Source: Deltaproteobacteria bacterium (GTDB lineage: Bacteria > Myxococcota > Myxococcia > Myxococcales > 40CM-4-68-19). From it: 42,630 bases of DNA. The stretch is from NCBI GenBank assembly GCA_005879535.1, contig VBKI01000047.1, forward strand, positions 1-42,630, in the 5' to 3' direction. The notes beneath the pieces were generated by a model that saw nothing but the letters and a program-made list of their open reading frames with translations, ran no database searches and was not told the origin of the DNA. Below are positions 16,399 through 26,083 of the stretch, piece after piece (within the stretch, counting starts at the first letter, position 1; every line of letters starts with the position of its first letter). The position numbers and the translations under genes are program-made.

Positions 16399-16416
16399 GG
16401 TGTGAAACCGCACACC
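16399..16416 (-). terminator. hairpin downstream of the tatD-like gene
   Basis: GGTGTG/CACACC with a 6-nt loop lies 15 nt past the stop of the tatD-like gene, in the 196-bp gap (16235-16430) between it and the heparinase-like gene. No T-run follows. I see nothing else convincing in that gap. Confidence 0.4.
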
Positions 16417-16430
16417 CTTGCGTATCCGGC

Positions 16431-17192
16431 TCACGCCTGAAGGAACGCGAGCGGTCCTTCGAAAAAGACGCGCCGCCGCAGCTCGTCACTCAGACCGGCG
16501 GCCTTCAGCGCCTCGGCGGCCTTGGGCAGCGCGAGCAGATCGGTCGGGCCTTCGCCGATGTCGCTCGTGAGGACGATGCCGTCGGCGCCGTGCTTCGAGA
16601 TCAGCGCCGCGGCGGCTTCCGCCTCGAAGAGGCCAGGCTGCAGGGTGAGGCCGGCCCAGCATCCGATGCCCCGGGCGAGCGCGAAGGTTTCAGCGTTCAC
16701 GTGATCGACGAGCACGCGCTCAGGCTCCACCGCCGATTCCTTCAGCAGCGCGAGCAGCCGCCGCGTTCGCGCCGCCTTCTTCCGGTCGGGAGTGTGCACG
16801 ATCACCGGCTTGCGCAGTCGGGCGGCAAGCTCGAGCTGGCGCGAGAGGATCTCTTCCTCGCGCTCGCCGCCGTCCTGCAGGCCGAGCTCTCCAAGGGCGA
16901 CTACCCGCGGATCGTCGAAATAGTGCGGCAGCCGCTGCAGCAGGTCGTCGACGCCGTGCCAGGGGATCCGCGAAGGATGCAGCGCCAGCGCCACCATGGG
17001 CCGGATGCCGGCCTGCCGGAGGCGCGCGGTCTGCACGCGGACCAGCTCGTCCCAGTGCCGCCGCAGATCGGCAGCGCTGCCCGCCCCTGCGTCCCGGGCG
17101 CACGTCACCGCAGCTTTCACGCCGAAATACGCCAGCGTCGCCAGATCCTGGTCGGGAATCCCGTCGGCGTGCAGGTGCAGATCGACGAACAT
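16431..17192 (-). CDS. TatD-family metal-dependent hydrolase
   Basis: 253 residues. The TIM-barrel amidohydrolase pattern is visible: the paired histidines in FVDLHLHADG near the N-terminus, the glutamate in ALGELGLQDGG, histidines in KPVIVHTPDRKKAAR and VLVDHVNAET, and the aspartate in VLTSDIGEGPTD. TatD proteins are metal-dependent nucleases or related hydrolases; this one resembles TatD-related proteins rather than E. coli TatD itself. I start at the ATG at 17192, where homology begins. There is no Shine-Dalgarno sequence, but TAGCGT lies exactly 7 nt upstream, suggesting a leaderless message. An in-frame ATG at 17216 is the alternative. It is divergent from glmU across 85 bp. Confidence 0.83.
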   Translation of the reverse strand: MFVDLHLHADGIPDQDLATLAYFGVKAAVTCARDAGAGSAADLRRHWDELVRVQTARLRQAGIRPMVALALHPSRIPWHGVDDLLQRLPHYFDDPRVVALGELGLQDGGEREEEILSRQLELAARLRKPVIVHTPDRKKAARTRRLLALLKESAVEPERVLVDHVNAETFALARGIGCWAGLTLQPGLFEAEAAAALISKHGADGIVLTSDIGEGPTDLLALPKAAEALKAAGLSDELRRRVFFEGPLAFLQA

Positions 17193-17199
17193 GTGGAGG

Positions 17200-17205
17200 A
17201 CGCTA
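17200..17205 (-). promoter_or_regulatory. possible leaderless -10 hexamer (TAGCGT) before the tatD-like start
   Basis: On the minus strand TAGCGT is followed by 7 nt and then the ATG at 17192, with no ribosome-binding site between. No clear -35 was found. Confidence 0.3.
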
Positions 17206-17277
17206 ACATGTGGCATCCACTTGGCAGGAGGCGGCCGACTGCCTACCAAACCGGGACAACTGCGCGGGGGGAAGGTC

Positions 17278-18672
17278 TTGTCGGAAGCCGGACAGAAGAT
17301 CGCCGCCGTCGTGCTCGCCGCGGGCAAGGGCATGCGGATGAAGTCGGAGAAGGCGAAAGTGCTTCACGAGGCCTCGGGACGGCCCATCGCGTTCTTTCCC
17401 ATCCGGGCGGCCCTGGCCCTCGACGCGTCGCCCGTGGTGGTCGTGATCGGGCACCAGGCAGACGTCGTGCAGGATGTGCTCGGACGTCAGTTCGCCGGCG
17501 CGCCCGTCCGCTTCGCGGTTCAGGCGCAGCAGCTCGGCACGGCGCATGCCGTGCTCTGCGCGGAGGAAGCGCTTCGCGGGTTCGAGGGAAGCGTCCTCAT
17601 CCTCGCGGCCGACGTTCCGCTGATCCGCGTCGAGACGTTGCAGAAGCTGATCGCGGCGCGGCAAGGCGCGGACGTCGCGCTGATCACCTGCAAGGCCACC
17701 GATCCGACCGGGTACGGCCGCGTCGTGCGCCGCCGCGACGGCACGGTGGCGAAGGTCGTCGAAGAGAAGGATGCCTCGGTGGAGGAACGCAAGATCTCCG
17801 AGATCAACGCCAGCATCTACCTCGCGGACGCGAGATTCCTCCTCGGTGCGCTGCGGGGGGTGGGACGCAACAACGCCCAAGGCGAGTACTATCTGACCGA
17901 CATCGTCGCCAGGGGCCGCGCGGTTGCGGTCGTGGCGGAGGAGAGCGAAGTGTCCGGCGTCAACGATCGCGCGCAGCTTGCCAGGAGCGCCGCGCAGCTT
18001 CGCGAGCGGCGCAATGCGCAGCTGATGAAGGACGGCGTCACCTTCCTCGACCCGGACGTCACGTACGTGGACGAGGGCGTGGAGGTGGGCGCCGACACGG
18101 TCCTCGAGCCGATGGCGTCGCTCCGGGGCAAGACACGGATCGGCCGCGGCGTCCGCATCGGCCAGGGCTGTGTGATCGTGGACAGCGAGATCGCCGATGG
18201 CGCCGAGATCCTGCCGTACTCTCATTTGACGGAGTGCCGGGTCGGGGCACGTGCCACGGTCGGGCCGTTTGCGCGCTTGCGGCCGGGTGCACAGCTTGCC
18301 GAGCAGACGCACGTCGGCAACTTCGTGGAGCTGAAGAATACGGTGCTCGGAAGGGGGAGCAAGGCAAGCCATCTGACGTATCTTGGCGACGCCGTGATCG
18401 GCGAAGGCTGCAACATCGGGGCGGGCACCATCACCTGCAACTACGACGGGGTGAACAAGCACGTCACCACCATCGAGGACGGCGCTTTCATCGGCAGCGA
18501 CACGCAGCTGGTGGCTCCGGTGACCGTGCGCAAGGGCGCCTACGTGGGAACGGGCACTACGGTTCGGGAAGAGGTTCCGGCGGGTGCGCTCGCAGTGAGC
18601 GCGGGCAAGCAGCGGAACATCGAGGGGTGGGTCGAACGGAAAGCGCCGAAGAAGGCGTCGAAGAAAGCCTAG
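17278..18672 (+). CDS. glmU: bifunctional GlmU: glucosamine-1-phosphate acetyltransferase / GlcNAc-1-phosphate uridylyltransferase
   Basis: 464 residues from the TTG at 17278, which follows a GGGGGGAAGG ribosome-binding region; this puts the start nine codons before the nucleotidyltransferase signature VVLAAGKGMRMKSEKAKVLHE. The N-terminal half is the uridylyltransferase (QQLGTAHAVL, EYYLTDIV). The C-terminal half is a left-handed beta-helix of hexapeptide repeats (IGRGVRIGQGCVI, NFVELKN, CNIGAGTITCNYDGVNKH) that forms the acetyltransferase. It makes UDP-N-acetylglucosamine for peptidoglycan and LPS. The C-terminus ends in a Lys-rich tail. It is followed 14 bp later by glmS, so the two steps from fructose-6-phosphate to UDP-GlcNAc on either side of GlmM are in one transcription unit. 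Confidence 0.95.
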   Translation: MSEAGQKIAAVVLAAGKGMRMKSEKAKVLHEASGRPIAFFPIRAALALDASPVVVVIGHQADVVQDVLGRQFAGAPVRFAVQAQQLGTAHAVLCAEEALRGFEGSVLILAADVPLIRVETLQKLIAARQGADVALITCKATDPTGYGRVVRRRDGTVAKVVEEKDASVEERKISEINASIYLADARFLLGALRGVGRNNAQGEYYLTDIVARGRAVAVVAEESEVSGVNDRAQLARSAAQLRERRNAQLMKDGVTFLDPDVTYVDEGVEVGADTVLEPMASLRGKTRIGRGVRIGQGCVIVDSEIADGAEILPYSHLTECRVGARATVGPFARLRPGAQLAEQTHVGNFVELKNTVLGRGSKASHLTYLGDAVIGEGCNIGAGTITCNYDGVNKHVTTIEDGAFIGSDTQLVAPVTVRKGAYVGTGTTVREEVPAGALAVSAGKQRNIEGWVERKAPKKASKKA

Positions 18673-18686
18673 GGAGAACCGGGATC

Positions 18687-20525
<1,839 letters not shown>

Positions 20526-20534
<9 letters not shown>

Positions 20535-20546
20535 CGCCGACTCGAC
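20526..20546 (+). terminator. hairpin spanning the glmS stop codon
   Basis: GTCGAGT (20526-20532) pairs perfectly with ACTCGAC (20540-20546) across a 7-nt loop. The T of the TAG stop is the last base of the left arm. The next gene starts 22 bp beyond the hairpin with its own -10-like hexamer. Confidence 0.45.
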
Positions 20547-20555
20547 GGAGCGGGG

Positions 20556-20561
20556 TAGAAA
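20556..20561 (+). promoter_or_regulatory. possible leaderless -10 hexamer (TAGAAA) before ugd
   Basis: GGTAGAAA is followed by 7 nt and the ATG at 20569, with no Shine-Dalgarno sequence in the last 10 nt. The same GGTAGAA precedes kdsC. No clear -35 was found. Confidence 0.35.
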
Positions 20562-20568
20562 ACGCTCC

Positions 20569-21876
20569 ATGCGTATTGTCGTCGTCGGGACCGGCTACGT
20601 CGGCCTGGTCGCAGGGGTATGCTTCGCAGACTCGGGGCATGCGGTGGTGTGCGTCGACGTCGACGCCGCGAAGATCGATGCCCTGAAGAAGGGCGAGAGC
20701 CCGATCTACGAGCCGGGCCTCGATGAGCTGCTGCACAAGAACATCGCGGCGGAGAGGATCAGCTTCTCCACCGCGCTGGCGGACGCGATGCGCGGCAGCG
20801 ACGTGGTGTTCATCGCCGTCGGCACCCCGCAGCGCGACGATGGCGACGCCGACTTGCGCGCGGCCATGTCGGTCGCGCAGCAGGTGGCCGACTGCGCCGA
20901 GCGCTACACCGTGGTGGTGAACAAGAGCACGGTGCCGGTGGGGACCGCCGCGCGCATGCAGGCGGAGATCGCTGCGCGCGCGAAGGTGGAGATCGACGTC
21001 GTCTCCAATCCCGAGTTCCTCAAGGAGGGCGCCGCCATCGACGACTTCCAGCGGCCGGACCGCATCGTCATCGGGTCTCCCAGCGAGCGGGCGAAGGCGA
21101 TCATGGCCGAGCTGTACGCGCCGTTCGTCCGCACCGAGAGCCCGATCTACTTCATGGACCCGCGCTCCGCGGAGCTGACCAAGTACGCCGCCAATGCCAT
21201 GCTGGCGACGCGCATCTCGTTCATGAACGACGTGGCCATGCTTTGCGAGCGCGTGGGCGCGGACGTGGACTCGGTGCGCAAGGCGATGGGTGCCGACGAG
21301 CGCATCGGTCAGAAGTTCCTCTTCCCGGGATGCGGCTACGGAGGGAGCTGCTTCCCCAAGGACGTGAAGGCGCTGATCGCCACCGCGCGCAACCACGGCC
21401 TCGACTTCACGCTGCTCTCGGCTGTGGACGCGGTGAACGACCGGCAGAAGCGGCTCCTCGCGCAGAAGGCGCGGGCGCATTTCGGCGCCGGCAAGTTGCG
21501 GGGAAAGAAGCTCGCCGTGTGGGGCCTCGCCTTCAAGCCCAAGACCGACGACGTCCGCCACGCTCCGGCGCTGGCGCTGATCGACGAGCTGCTGGCGGAA
21601 GGAGCCGTGGTCGCCGCGCACGACCCGGTGGCGATGGACAACGTCCGCCGCGAGTTCGGCGACAAGGTCCAGTTCGTCAACAACCCTTATCTCGCCGTCC
21701 AGGGCGCCGACGGGCTCTTCCTCGTCACCGAATGGAACGAATTCCGCCAGCCAGACTTCGCTCGCATCAAGGCGGCGATGCGCCAGCCGGTCCTCTTCGA
21801 CGGACGCAACATCTGGAATCCGGCCCGCCTGCGCGCGTTGGGATTCTCGTACTACGGGGTCGGCAGGAGCGCCTGA
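20569..21876 (+). CDS. ugd: UDP-glucose 6-dehydrogenase family (nucleotide-sugar dehydrogenase)
   Basis: 435 residues. The NAD-binding motif VVVGTGYVGLVAGVCFADSG is at the N-terminus, ESPIYEPGLDELL and VFIAVGTPQ follow, NKSTVPVGT starts at about residue 121, and the catalytic cysteine is Cys261 in CGYGGSCFPKDVKAL. The enzyme oxidises UDP-glucose to UDP-glucuronate, a precursor for capsule or exopolysaccharide and for pentose donors. The same fold also includes UDP-ManNAc and UDP-GlcNAc dehydrogenases. FLKEGAAIDDFQRPDRIVIG favours the UDP-glucose type. It sits among genes that make or convert UDP-sugars. Its 3' end overlaps the convergent hydrolase gene by 25 bp. Confidence 0.92.
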   Translation: MRIVVVGTGYVGLVAGVCFADSGHAVVCVDVDAAKIDALKKGESPIYEPGLDELLHKNIAAERISFSTALADAMRGSDVVFIAVGTPQRDDGDADLRAAMSVAQQVADCAERYTVVVNKSTVPVGTAARMQAEIAARAKVEIDVVSNPEFLKEGAAIDDFQRPDRIVIGSPSERAKAIMAELYAPFVRTESPIYFMDPRSAELTKYAANAMLATRISFMNDVAMLCERVGADVDSVRKAMGADERIGQKFLFPGCGYGGSCFPKDVKALIATARNHGLDFTLLSAVDAVNDRQKRLLAQKARAHFGAGKLRGKKLAVWGLAFKPKTDDVRHAPALALIDELLAEGAVVAAHDPVAMDNVRREFGDKVQFVNNPYLAVQGADGLFLVTEWNEFRQPDFARIKAAMRQPVLFDGRNIWNPARLRALGFSYYGVGRSA

Positions 21877-22505
21877 GCGGCGAGGAACCGCTCGATCCTC
21901 TTCCACAGCGCGGGAAGGTCCGCCGTCAGCTCGTGCCCTTCGTCGAGCTCGATGAGCCGGGCGCGCCCTTCCATGCGGCGGACGAATTCGCGGGCGAGAG
22001 CGGGATCGACCACCTCGTCTCTCGATCCCTGGATGACGAGCGTGGGGCAACGGGGGAGGGGAAAGCCCTGATGTCGGCCGGCATCCTCGAGAAAGGCCCA
22101 GGAGAGCTCCTCCTTCCGCCCGCGGGCGTAGTGATCGAACGCATACCGTCCGCGGCGCCGCCATTGCGCGACCTCCTGCGGGCCCATGCGCGCCGCCCAG
22201 CGCGGCGCCAGATCGAACGCAGGGGCGAGCAGCACGAGCGCTCTGGCGCGCTCGGGACGCATGGCCGCCCAGGTGGCCGCCGCGAATCCGCCGAGGGAGG
22301 ATCCGAAGAGGATCGCCGGCTCATCCTCGCCTGCGAGTCCGTCGATCCGCGTGAGCATCCGCGAGACGGTGAGGTCGAAGAACGACGGCTCGTTGAAATC
22401 CGGGATCGCGAGCTCGACGCCGCGTTCGTGCAGGCGATCCCTGGCGAAACGCCCCTTGCTGGAGCTCGGGCCGCTCGCGAATCCGTGCACCCAGAGGAAG
22501 CGCAT
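21852..22505 (-). CDS. small alpha/beta-hydrolase (YqiA/esterase-like)
   Basis: 217 residues. An N-terminal strand and oxyanion loop (FLWVHGFASGPSSSKG) is followed by the nucleophile elbow GSSLGG (Ser70), an acid at Asp163 in IQGSRDEVVDP and the histidine at His191 in LDEGHEL, giving a complete Ser-Asp-His triad. The HGF.SGP.S.K start resembles the YqiA/UPF0227 esterase group. Substrate unknown and no signal peptide. The upstream sequence has no ribosome-binding site, but an AT-rich ATAAAAG lies 6-7 nt before the ATG. The last 25 bp overlap ugd in convergent orientation. Confidence 0.82.
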   Translation of the reverse strand: MRFLWVHGFASGPSSSKGRFARDRLHERGVELAIPDFNEPSFFDLTVSRMLTRIDGLAGEDEPAILFGSSLGGFAAATWAAMRPERARALVLLAPAFDLAPRWAARMGPQEVAQWRRRGRYAFDHYARGRKEELSWAFLEDAGRHQGFPLPRCPTLVIQGSRDEVVDPALAREFVRRMEGRARLIELDEGHELTADLPALWKRIERFLAAQALLPTP

Positions 22506-22511
22506 CGGGCT

Positions 22512-22518
22512 CTTTTAT
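22512..22518 (-). promoter_or_regulatory. possible leaderless -10 (ATAAAAG) before the hydrolase gene
   Basis: On the minus strand ATAAAAG ends 6 nt before the ATG at 22505 in an otherwise GC-rich region without a Shine-Dalgarno sequence. It lies in the short divergent gap shared with the lipoprotein gene at 22559. Confidence 0.3.
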
Positions 22519-22558
22519 CCCGTGCCGGCGCAGAGCTGTGCTAGATCGCGCGCCGGCC

Positions 22559-22879
22559 ATGCACCGCTTCAAGCCCTTGCTCCTGCTCGGCTTCGTGCTC
22601 ACTGTCACGCAGGCCGCCGGCTGCGGCAACGCCTGCCTCAAGCTGGCGGATCAGATCTGCAACTGTCAGCCGGACGACGTCTTGAGGTCGGGGTGCCAAG
22701 CCCAGGTCAGGCAGCAGGAGAAGGTTTTTTCGATTCGGAACGAAGACGAGCAACTCTGCCAGGCGAAGCTGGACGCCAACGAATGCACTTGCGACAAGCT
22801 GACCACGCCGGAGGGAAGACAGGCGTGCGGACTCGCCTACACCTTCGCTCCGACGGAGACACCCGCTGCCACGCGCTAG
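22559..22879 (+). CDS. small cysteine-rich lipoprotein of unknown function
   Basis: 106 residues. MHRFKPLLLLGFVLTVTQAAGC is a typical lipoprotein signal, with the lipobox AAGC giving lipidated Cys22. The mature part has eight further cysteines, mostly in CxC or spaced pairs (ICNC, ECTC), so up to four disulfides are possible in the periplasm or at the cell surface. I recognise no family, though short Cys-rich lipoproteins are common in myxobacteria. I start at the ATG at 22559 because it begins the signal; an upstream ATG at 22538 adds seven residues. TGTGCTAGATC, a -10-like sequence, lies 11-20 nt upstream. It is followed 16 bp later by the epimerase gene. Confidence 0.75.
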   Translation: MHRFKPLLLLGFVLTVTQAAGCGNACLKLADQICNCQPDDVLRSGCQAQVRQQEKVFSIRNEDEQLCQAKLDANECTCDKLTTPEGRQACGLAYTFAPTETPAATR

Positions 22880-22895
22880 CCGGGGGGGAACGCTG

Positions 22896-23894
22896 ATGTC
22901 GAAGGTGTGCGTGACCGGCGTGGCGGGCTTCATCGGCGGGCATCTCGCCGAGACCCTGCTTCGCGAAGGGCACGACGTGGTGGGGCTCGACGATTTCTCC
23001 AGCGGCAAGCGGGACACGGCGGCGCTGCTCGCGAAACATCCGAAGTTCACGCTCATCGAAGGCTCCGTCGCCGATCGCGAGACGGCGCGACGGGCCGTGG
23101 AGGGGTCCACCTGGGTGTTTCATCTCGCAGCCATTCCCTCGGTGCCCCTGTCCATGGCGGAACCGGAGAGGACCAATGCCGTGAACGTCGGCGGGACCGT
23201 CAACGTGCTGGAGGCCGCCCGGGCGGCGGCCGTCAGCCGGGTGGTGCTGGCCTGCTCGTGCGCGGCGTACGGCGACAGTCCCGAGCAACCGAAGCACGAG
23301 AACCTGGTCCCCCGCCCGATGAGCCCTTACGCGGCGCAGAAGATCGCCTGCGAGCTGTACGCCCAGACGTATACGCGCGCGTACGGCCTGCCGTGCGTGG
23401 CACTGCGGTTCTTCAACGTCTACGGGCCGCGGCAGGACCCGAAGAGCGAGTATGCCGCCGCCATCCCCCGGTTCACCACGCGGCTCCTCGCCGGGCAGCG
23501 GCCCATCGTGTTCGGAGACGGGCTGCAGACGCGCGACTTCGTCCATGTCGAAGACGTCGTCCGCGCGAACCTGCTCGCGGCGATGAGCGAGAAGGCGCCG
23601 GGCGAGGTGATCAACGTCGCCAGCGGGCGCAGCTCGTCCCTGCTCGATCTGATCGCCACGCTCAAGCAGGTGATCGGCGAGTCCGCGGCGCGGGTGGAGA
23701 TCGAGTTCCAGGCGCCGCGGCCCGGAGACCTCCGGGAGTCGTCGGCGGACATCTCCAGCGCGCGGGCGCTGCTCGGATTCGAGCCACGCCTGCAGCTCGC
23801 GGAGGGCCTCGCCGGCGTCGTGGCGTTCTTTCGAGGCGCCATGACCGGTTCAGCCTCGAGCAATAGCCGGCAAAGCCGCTCTAGATCGGCCTGA
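22896..23894 (+). CDS. extended SDR nucleotide-sugar epimerase (WbpP-like UDP-GlcNAc/GlcNAcA 4-epimerase)
   Basis: 332 residues. The Rossmann motif GVAGFIGGH is near the N-terminus, and the catalytic residues are Ser121 (CSCAAYGD) and the pair Tyr145-Lys149 in SPYAAQKIACE. The substrate-region sequences SVPLSMAEPERTNAVNVGGT and FFNVYGPRQDP resemble the WbpP/WbgU/Gne group, which interconverts UDP-GlcNAc(A) and UDP-GalNAc(A). UDP-glucose 4-epimerase or UDP-glucuronate modification remain possible. A G-rich ribosome-binding site (GGGGGGGAAC) precedes the ATG. The C-terminus is a Ser/Arg-rich extension that overlaps the convergent pseudouridine synthase gene by 14 bp. Confidence 0.87.
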   Translation: MSKVCVTGVAGFIGGHLAETLLREGHDVVGLDDFSSGKRDTAALLAKHPKFTLIEGSVADRETARRAVEGSTWVFHLAAIPSVPLSMAEPERTNAVNVGGTVNVLEAARAAAVSRVVLACSCAAYGDSPEQPKHENLVPRPMSPYAAQKIACELYAQTYTRAYGLPCVALRFFNVYGPRQDPKSEYAAAIPRFTTRLLAGQRPIVFGDGLQTRDFVHVEDVVRANLLAAMSEKAPGEVINVASGRSSSLLDLIATLKQVIGESAARVEIEFQAPRPGDLRESSADISSARALLGFEPRLQLAEGLAGVVAFFRGAMTGSASSNSRQSRSRSA

Positions 23895-24801
23895 AACTCT
23901 CGAGCAGCGCCGCGATGTCCGCGGGCAGTGGCGACTCGAATCGCATCGGCTCCCCGCTCACCGGGTGCGGCAAGCTCAGCTCGCTCGCGTGCAGCGCCTG
24001 GCGCCACAGGCGCAGCTGGCGGCGCTCCTCGGCGGTGATCAGCTCGTCGAACATGCCCGGCGGCGCGGGCGAGCCGCCGCTCTCCGCCAACCGGAGGAAG
24101 ATCTCCTCGGAGGGGCCGTACAGCTTGTCTCCGAAGAGCGGGAATCCCGCCGCGTGCAAGTGCGCACGGATCTGATGCTGCCGGCCCGTGCGAGGAACGC
24201 AGCGGAGCAGGGTGGCCCCTTCATAGCGTCGAACCACCTCGCACGAGGTGAGGCAAGGAGCACCCGCGGCGTCGACGCGCACTTTCACCTTCACCCTGCC
24301 GCCGCCCACGACGAGCGGCAGATCGATGTCGAACCGGTCCTCTGGCGGCGAACCCTGCACCACCGCCAGGTAGGCTTTCTCGACCTCGCGGCCGGCGAAG
24401 GCGGCCTTCAGGCGCCGGGTGTGGAGGGACGAGCGTCCACAGGCAAGGAGTCCGCTGGTTTCCCGGTCCAGGCGGTGAGCAGGGTCCGGCTTTTCTCCGC
24501 GGGCATTGCGGTGCCGCTGCTCCAGGGCCCAGGTCAGCGTCGTCATGTGATAGCGCGCGGTGGGGTGCACGGCGAGGCCCGCGGGCTTGTCGACGACCAG
24601 CAGCGCCTCGTCTTCGTAGATGACCGGCACGTGCGGCGGCTCGCCCGAATCGCCCGGACTTCTCTTGCGCAGCGAGAAGCGCAGGCCGGGCCAGATCTTC
24701 GTGTGCGGAAGCAGCTCCGCCTCCGTGTGAACCAGGGCGCGGCCTCGGAGCAGGCGATCGAGACGGTCCGGCGGGAGCGGGCGCTTCAGCTTCTCCGCCA
24801 C
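23881..24801 (-). CDS. RluA-family RNA pseudouridine synthase
   Basis: 306 residues from the GTG at 24801. The catalytic motif HRLDRETSGLL has Asp112, VVDKPAGLAVHP is the conserved strand before it, and LRCVPRTGRQHQIRAHL and GFPLFGDKLYG are family motifs. It converts specific uridines in rRNA or tRNA to pseudouridine; the exact target is not clear. The frame is open upstream of the GTG to a stop at 24883-24885, and those codons read like the missing first part of an S4-type RNA-binding domain (IHYEVEPNYAGWTLAAYV). No ATG, GTG or TTG exists there. A CTG at 24870 preceded by GGGAG could be the real start. Confidence 0.9.
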   Translation of the reverse strand: MAEKLKRPLPPDRLDRLLRGRALVHTEAELLPHTKIWPGLRFSLRKRSPGDSGEPPHVPVIYEDEALLVVDKPAGLAVHPTARYHMTTLTWALEQRHRNARGEKPDPAHRLDRETSGLLACGRSSLHTRRLKAAFAGREVEKAYLAVVQGSPPEDRFDIDLPLVVGGGRVKVKVRVDAAGAPCLTSCEVVRRYEGATLLRCVPRTGRQHQIRAHLHAAGFPLFGDKLYGPSEEIFLRLAESGGSPAPPGMFDELITAEERRQLRLWRQALHASELSLPHPVSGEPMRFESPLPADIAALLESFRPI

Positions 24802-24938
24802 GTACGCGGCGAGCGTCCAGCCCGCGTAGTTGGGCTCGACCTCGTAATGGATGAGCGAATCGTCCGCCAGGCTGTCTCCCAGTCATCTGTATAACAACGG
24901 AAGTTGCGGTCCCCGACAGCCGTGCGCACGGTAGCCGG

Positions 24939-26024
24939 GTGAAGATTCTTCACGTCGTCGGAGCGCGCCCGAACTTCATGAAGGTGGCGCCCATCCTCGC
25001 CCAGCTTCGCCGGCTCGAGGGAGTGAAGCAGGTCCTGGTGCACACCGGACAGCACTACGACGCGAGGATGTCGGACGTCTTCTTCCGCGACCTCGGCATG
25101 CCGGATCCCGACGTCCACCTCGGCGTGGGGAGCGGCACCCACGCGCAGCAGACGGCGAAGGTGATGATGGAGATCGAGCCGGTCCTCGTCCGCGAGCGCC
25201 CCGACGTCGTGGTCGTGGCAGGCGACGTGAACAGCACGGTCGCCGTCGCCCTCGTGGCGGCGAAGATGGGCGTGGCCATCGCGCACGTCGAAGCCGGCTT
25301 GCGTTCGCGCGACTGGACGATGCCGGAAGAGATCAATCGCGTCCTCACCGACCGCCTCTCCGATCTGCTGTTCACGCCCTCGCGCGACGGCGACGAGAAC
25401 CTGCGCCAGGAAGGGATCGATCCGGCGCGCGTGCACTTCGTCGGCAACGTGATGATCGACTCTCTCCACGCCGCTCTGCCGCGCGCGCGGGAAAGCCGCA
25501 TCCACCAGCGCCTCGAGCTTGGCCGCGGCAACTACGCGCTCGCGACCCTGCATCGGCCGGCGAACGTCGACGAACCGGTCGCGCTCGGGCGCCTGCTTTC
25601 GGCGCTGACCGAAGTCGCGGCGCAGGTACCCGTGGTGTTTCCCATCCACCCGCGGACGCGCGCACGCCTCCCGCCGGACCTCGACGCGCCCGGCTTGAGG
25701 CTGGTGGAGCCGCTCGGGTACCTCGACTTCCTCGCCCTGATCGCGGACGCGAGGCTGGTGATGACGGACTCGGGCGGAATCCAGGAGGAAACCACGGCGC
25801 TCGGCATCCCGTGCCTGACGCTGCGCGAGAACACCGAACGCCCGGTGACGGTGGAAGTGGGGACGAACCAGCTCGTCGGGACCGACCCGGCGAGGGCGGT
25901 CGCGGCGGCGCGCGAGGTGCTCGCCGGCGGGGGCCGGCGCGGACAGATTCCCGAGTTGTGGGACGGGCGCGCGGCGGAGCGGGTGGCAGGGGTGCTGGTC
26001 GGGTTCTGCGAGAGGGGACGATGA
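24939..26024 (+). CDS. wecB: UDP-N-acetylglucosamine 2-epimerase (non-hydrolysing)
   Basis: 361 residues from a GTG. Family motifs are HVVGARPNFMKVAPIL and HTGQHYDARMSDVFF at the N-terminus, VAGDVNSTVA, AHVEAGLRS, PEEINRVLTDRLSD and TDSGGIQEETTALGIPCLTL. It interconverts UDP-GlcNAc and UDP-ManNAc for cell-surface polysaccharide, drawing on the product of GlmU and GlmS encoded upstream. It is divergent from the pseudouridine synthase gene. Its TGA stop overlaps the ATG of a 20-codon micro-ORF (ATGA). Confidence 0.95.
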   Translation: MKILHVVGARPNFMKVAPILAQLRRLEGVKQVLVHTGQHYDARMSDVFFRDLGMPDPDVHLGVGSGTHAQQTAKVMMEIEPVLVRERPDVVVVAGDVNSTVAVALVAAKMGVAIAHVEAGLRSRDWTMPEEINRVLTDRLSDLLFTPSRDGDENLRQEGIDPARVHFVGNVMIDSLHAALPRARESRIHQRLELGRGNYALATLHRPANVDEPVALGRLLSALTEVAAQVPVVFPIHPRTRARLPPDLDAPGLRLVEPLGYLDFLALIADARLVMTDSGGIQEETTALGIPCLTLRENTERPVTVEVGTNQLVGTDPARAVAAAREVLAGGGRRGQIPELWDGRAAERVAGVLVGFCERGR

Positions 26025-26083
26025 AGCGGAAGACGAGAAGGCGGTTCGCGAAGTTGCGCCGTCTGCGTTCGCGGCTGTTCTAG
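26021..26083 (+). CDS. candidate 20-residue strongly basic peptide
   Basis: ATG at 26021 overlaps the wecB stop (ATGA) and follows an excellent ribosome-binding site (GAGAGGGG, 3-nt gap). The predicted peptide has 20 residues, 11 of them Lys or Arg, beginning MKRKTRRRF and ending RSRLF. I recognise no family; it is not the bS22/AURKAIP1-type ribosomal protein of related bacteria. Its TAG stop is the first element of a strong hairpin. It could be a real small protein, a coupling or leader peptide, or a chance frame in GC-rich DNA; the start arrangement is what argues for translation. Confidence 0.4.
   Translation: MKRKTRRRFAKLRRLRSRLF

Noticed and set aside
16104-18686. In-frame N-terminal extension of glmS by about 860 codons
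   Set aside because: It overlaps glmU in a different frame and the heparinase-like and tatD-like genes on the other strand. GlmS must begin with Met-Cys for its nucleophile, which the ATG at 18687 provides.
18673-18686. glmS ribozyme or riboswitch
   Set aside because: The gap to glmU is only 14 bp, and the ribozyme is a feature of Gram-positive bacteria.
22907-23866. Long plus-strand frame over the epimerase gene
   Set aside because: It is the +2 shadow of the epimerase gene. The real frame carries the Rossmann and YxxxK motifs.
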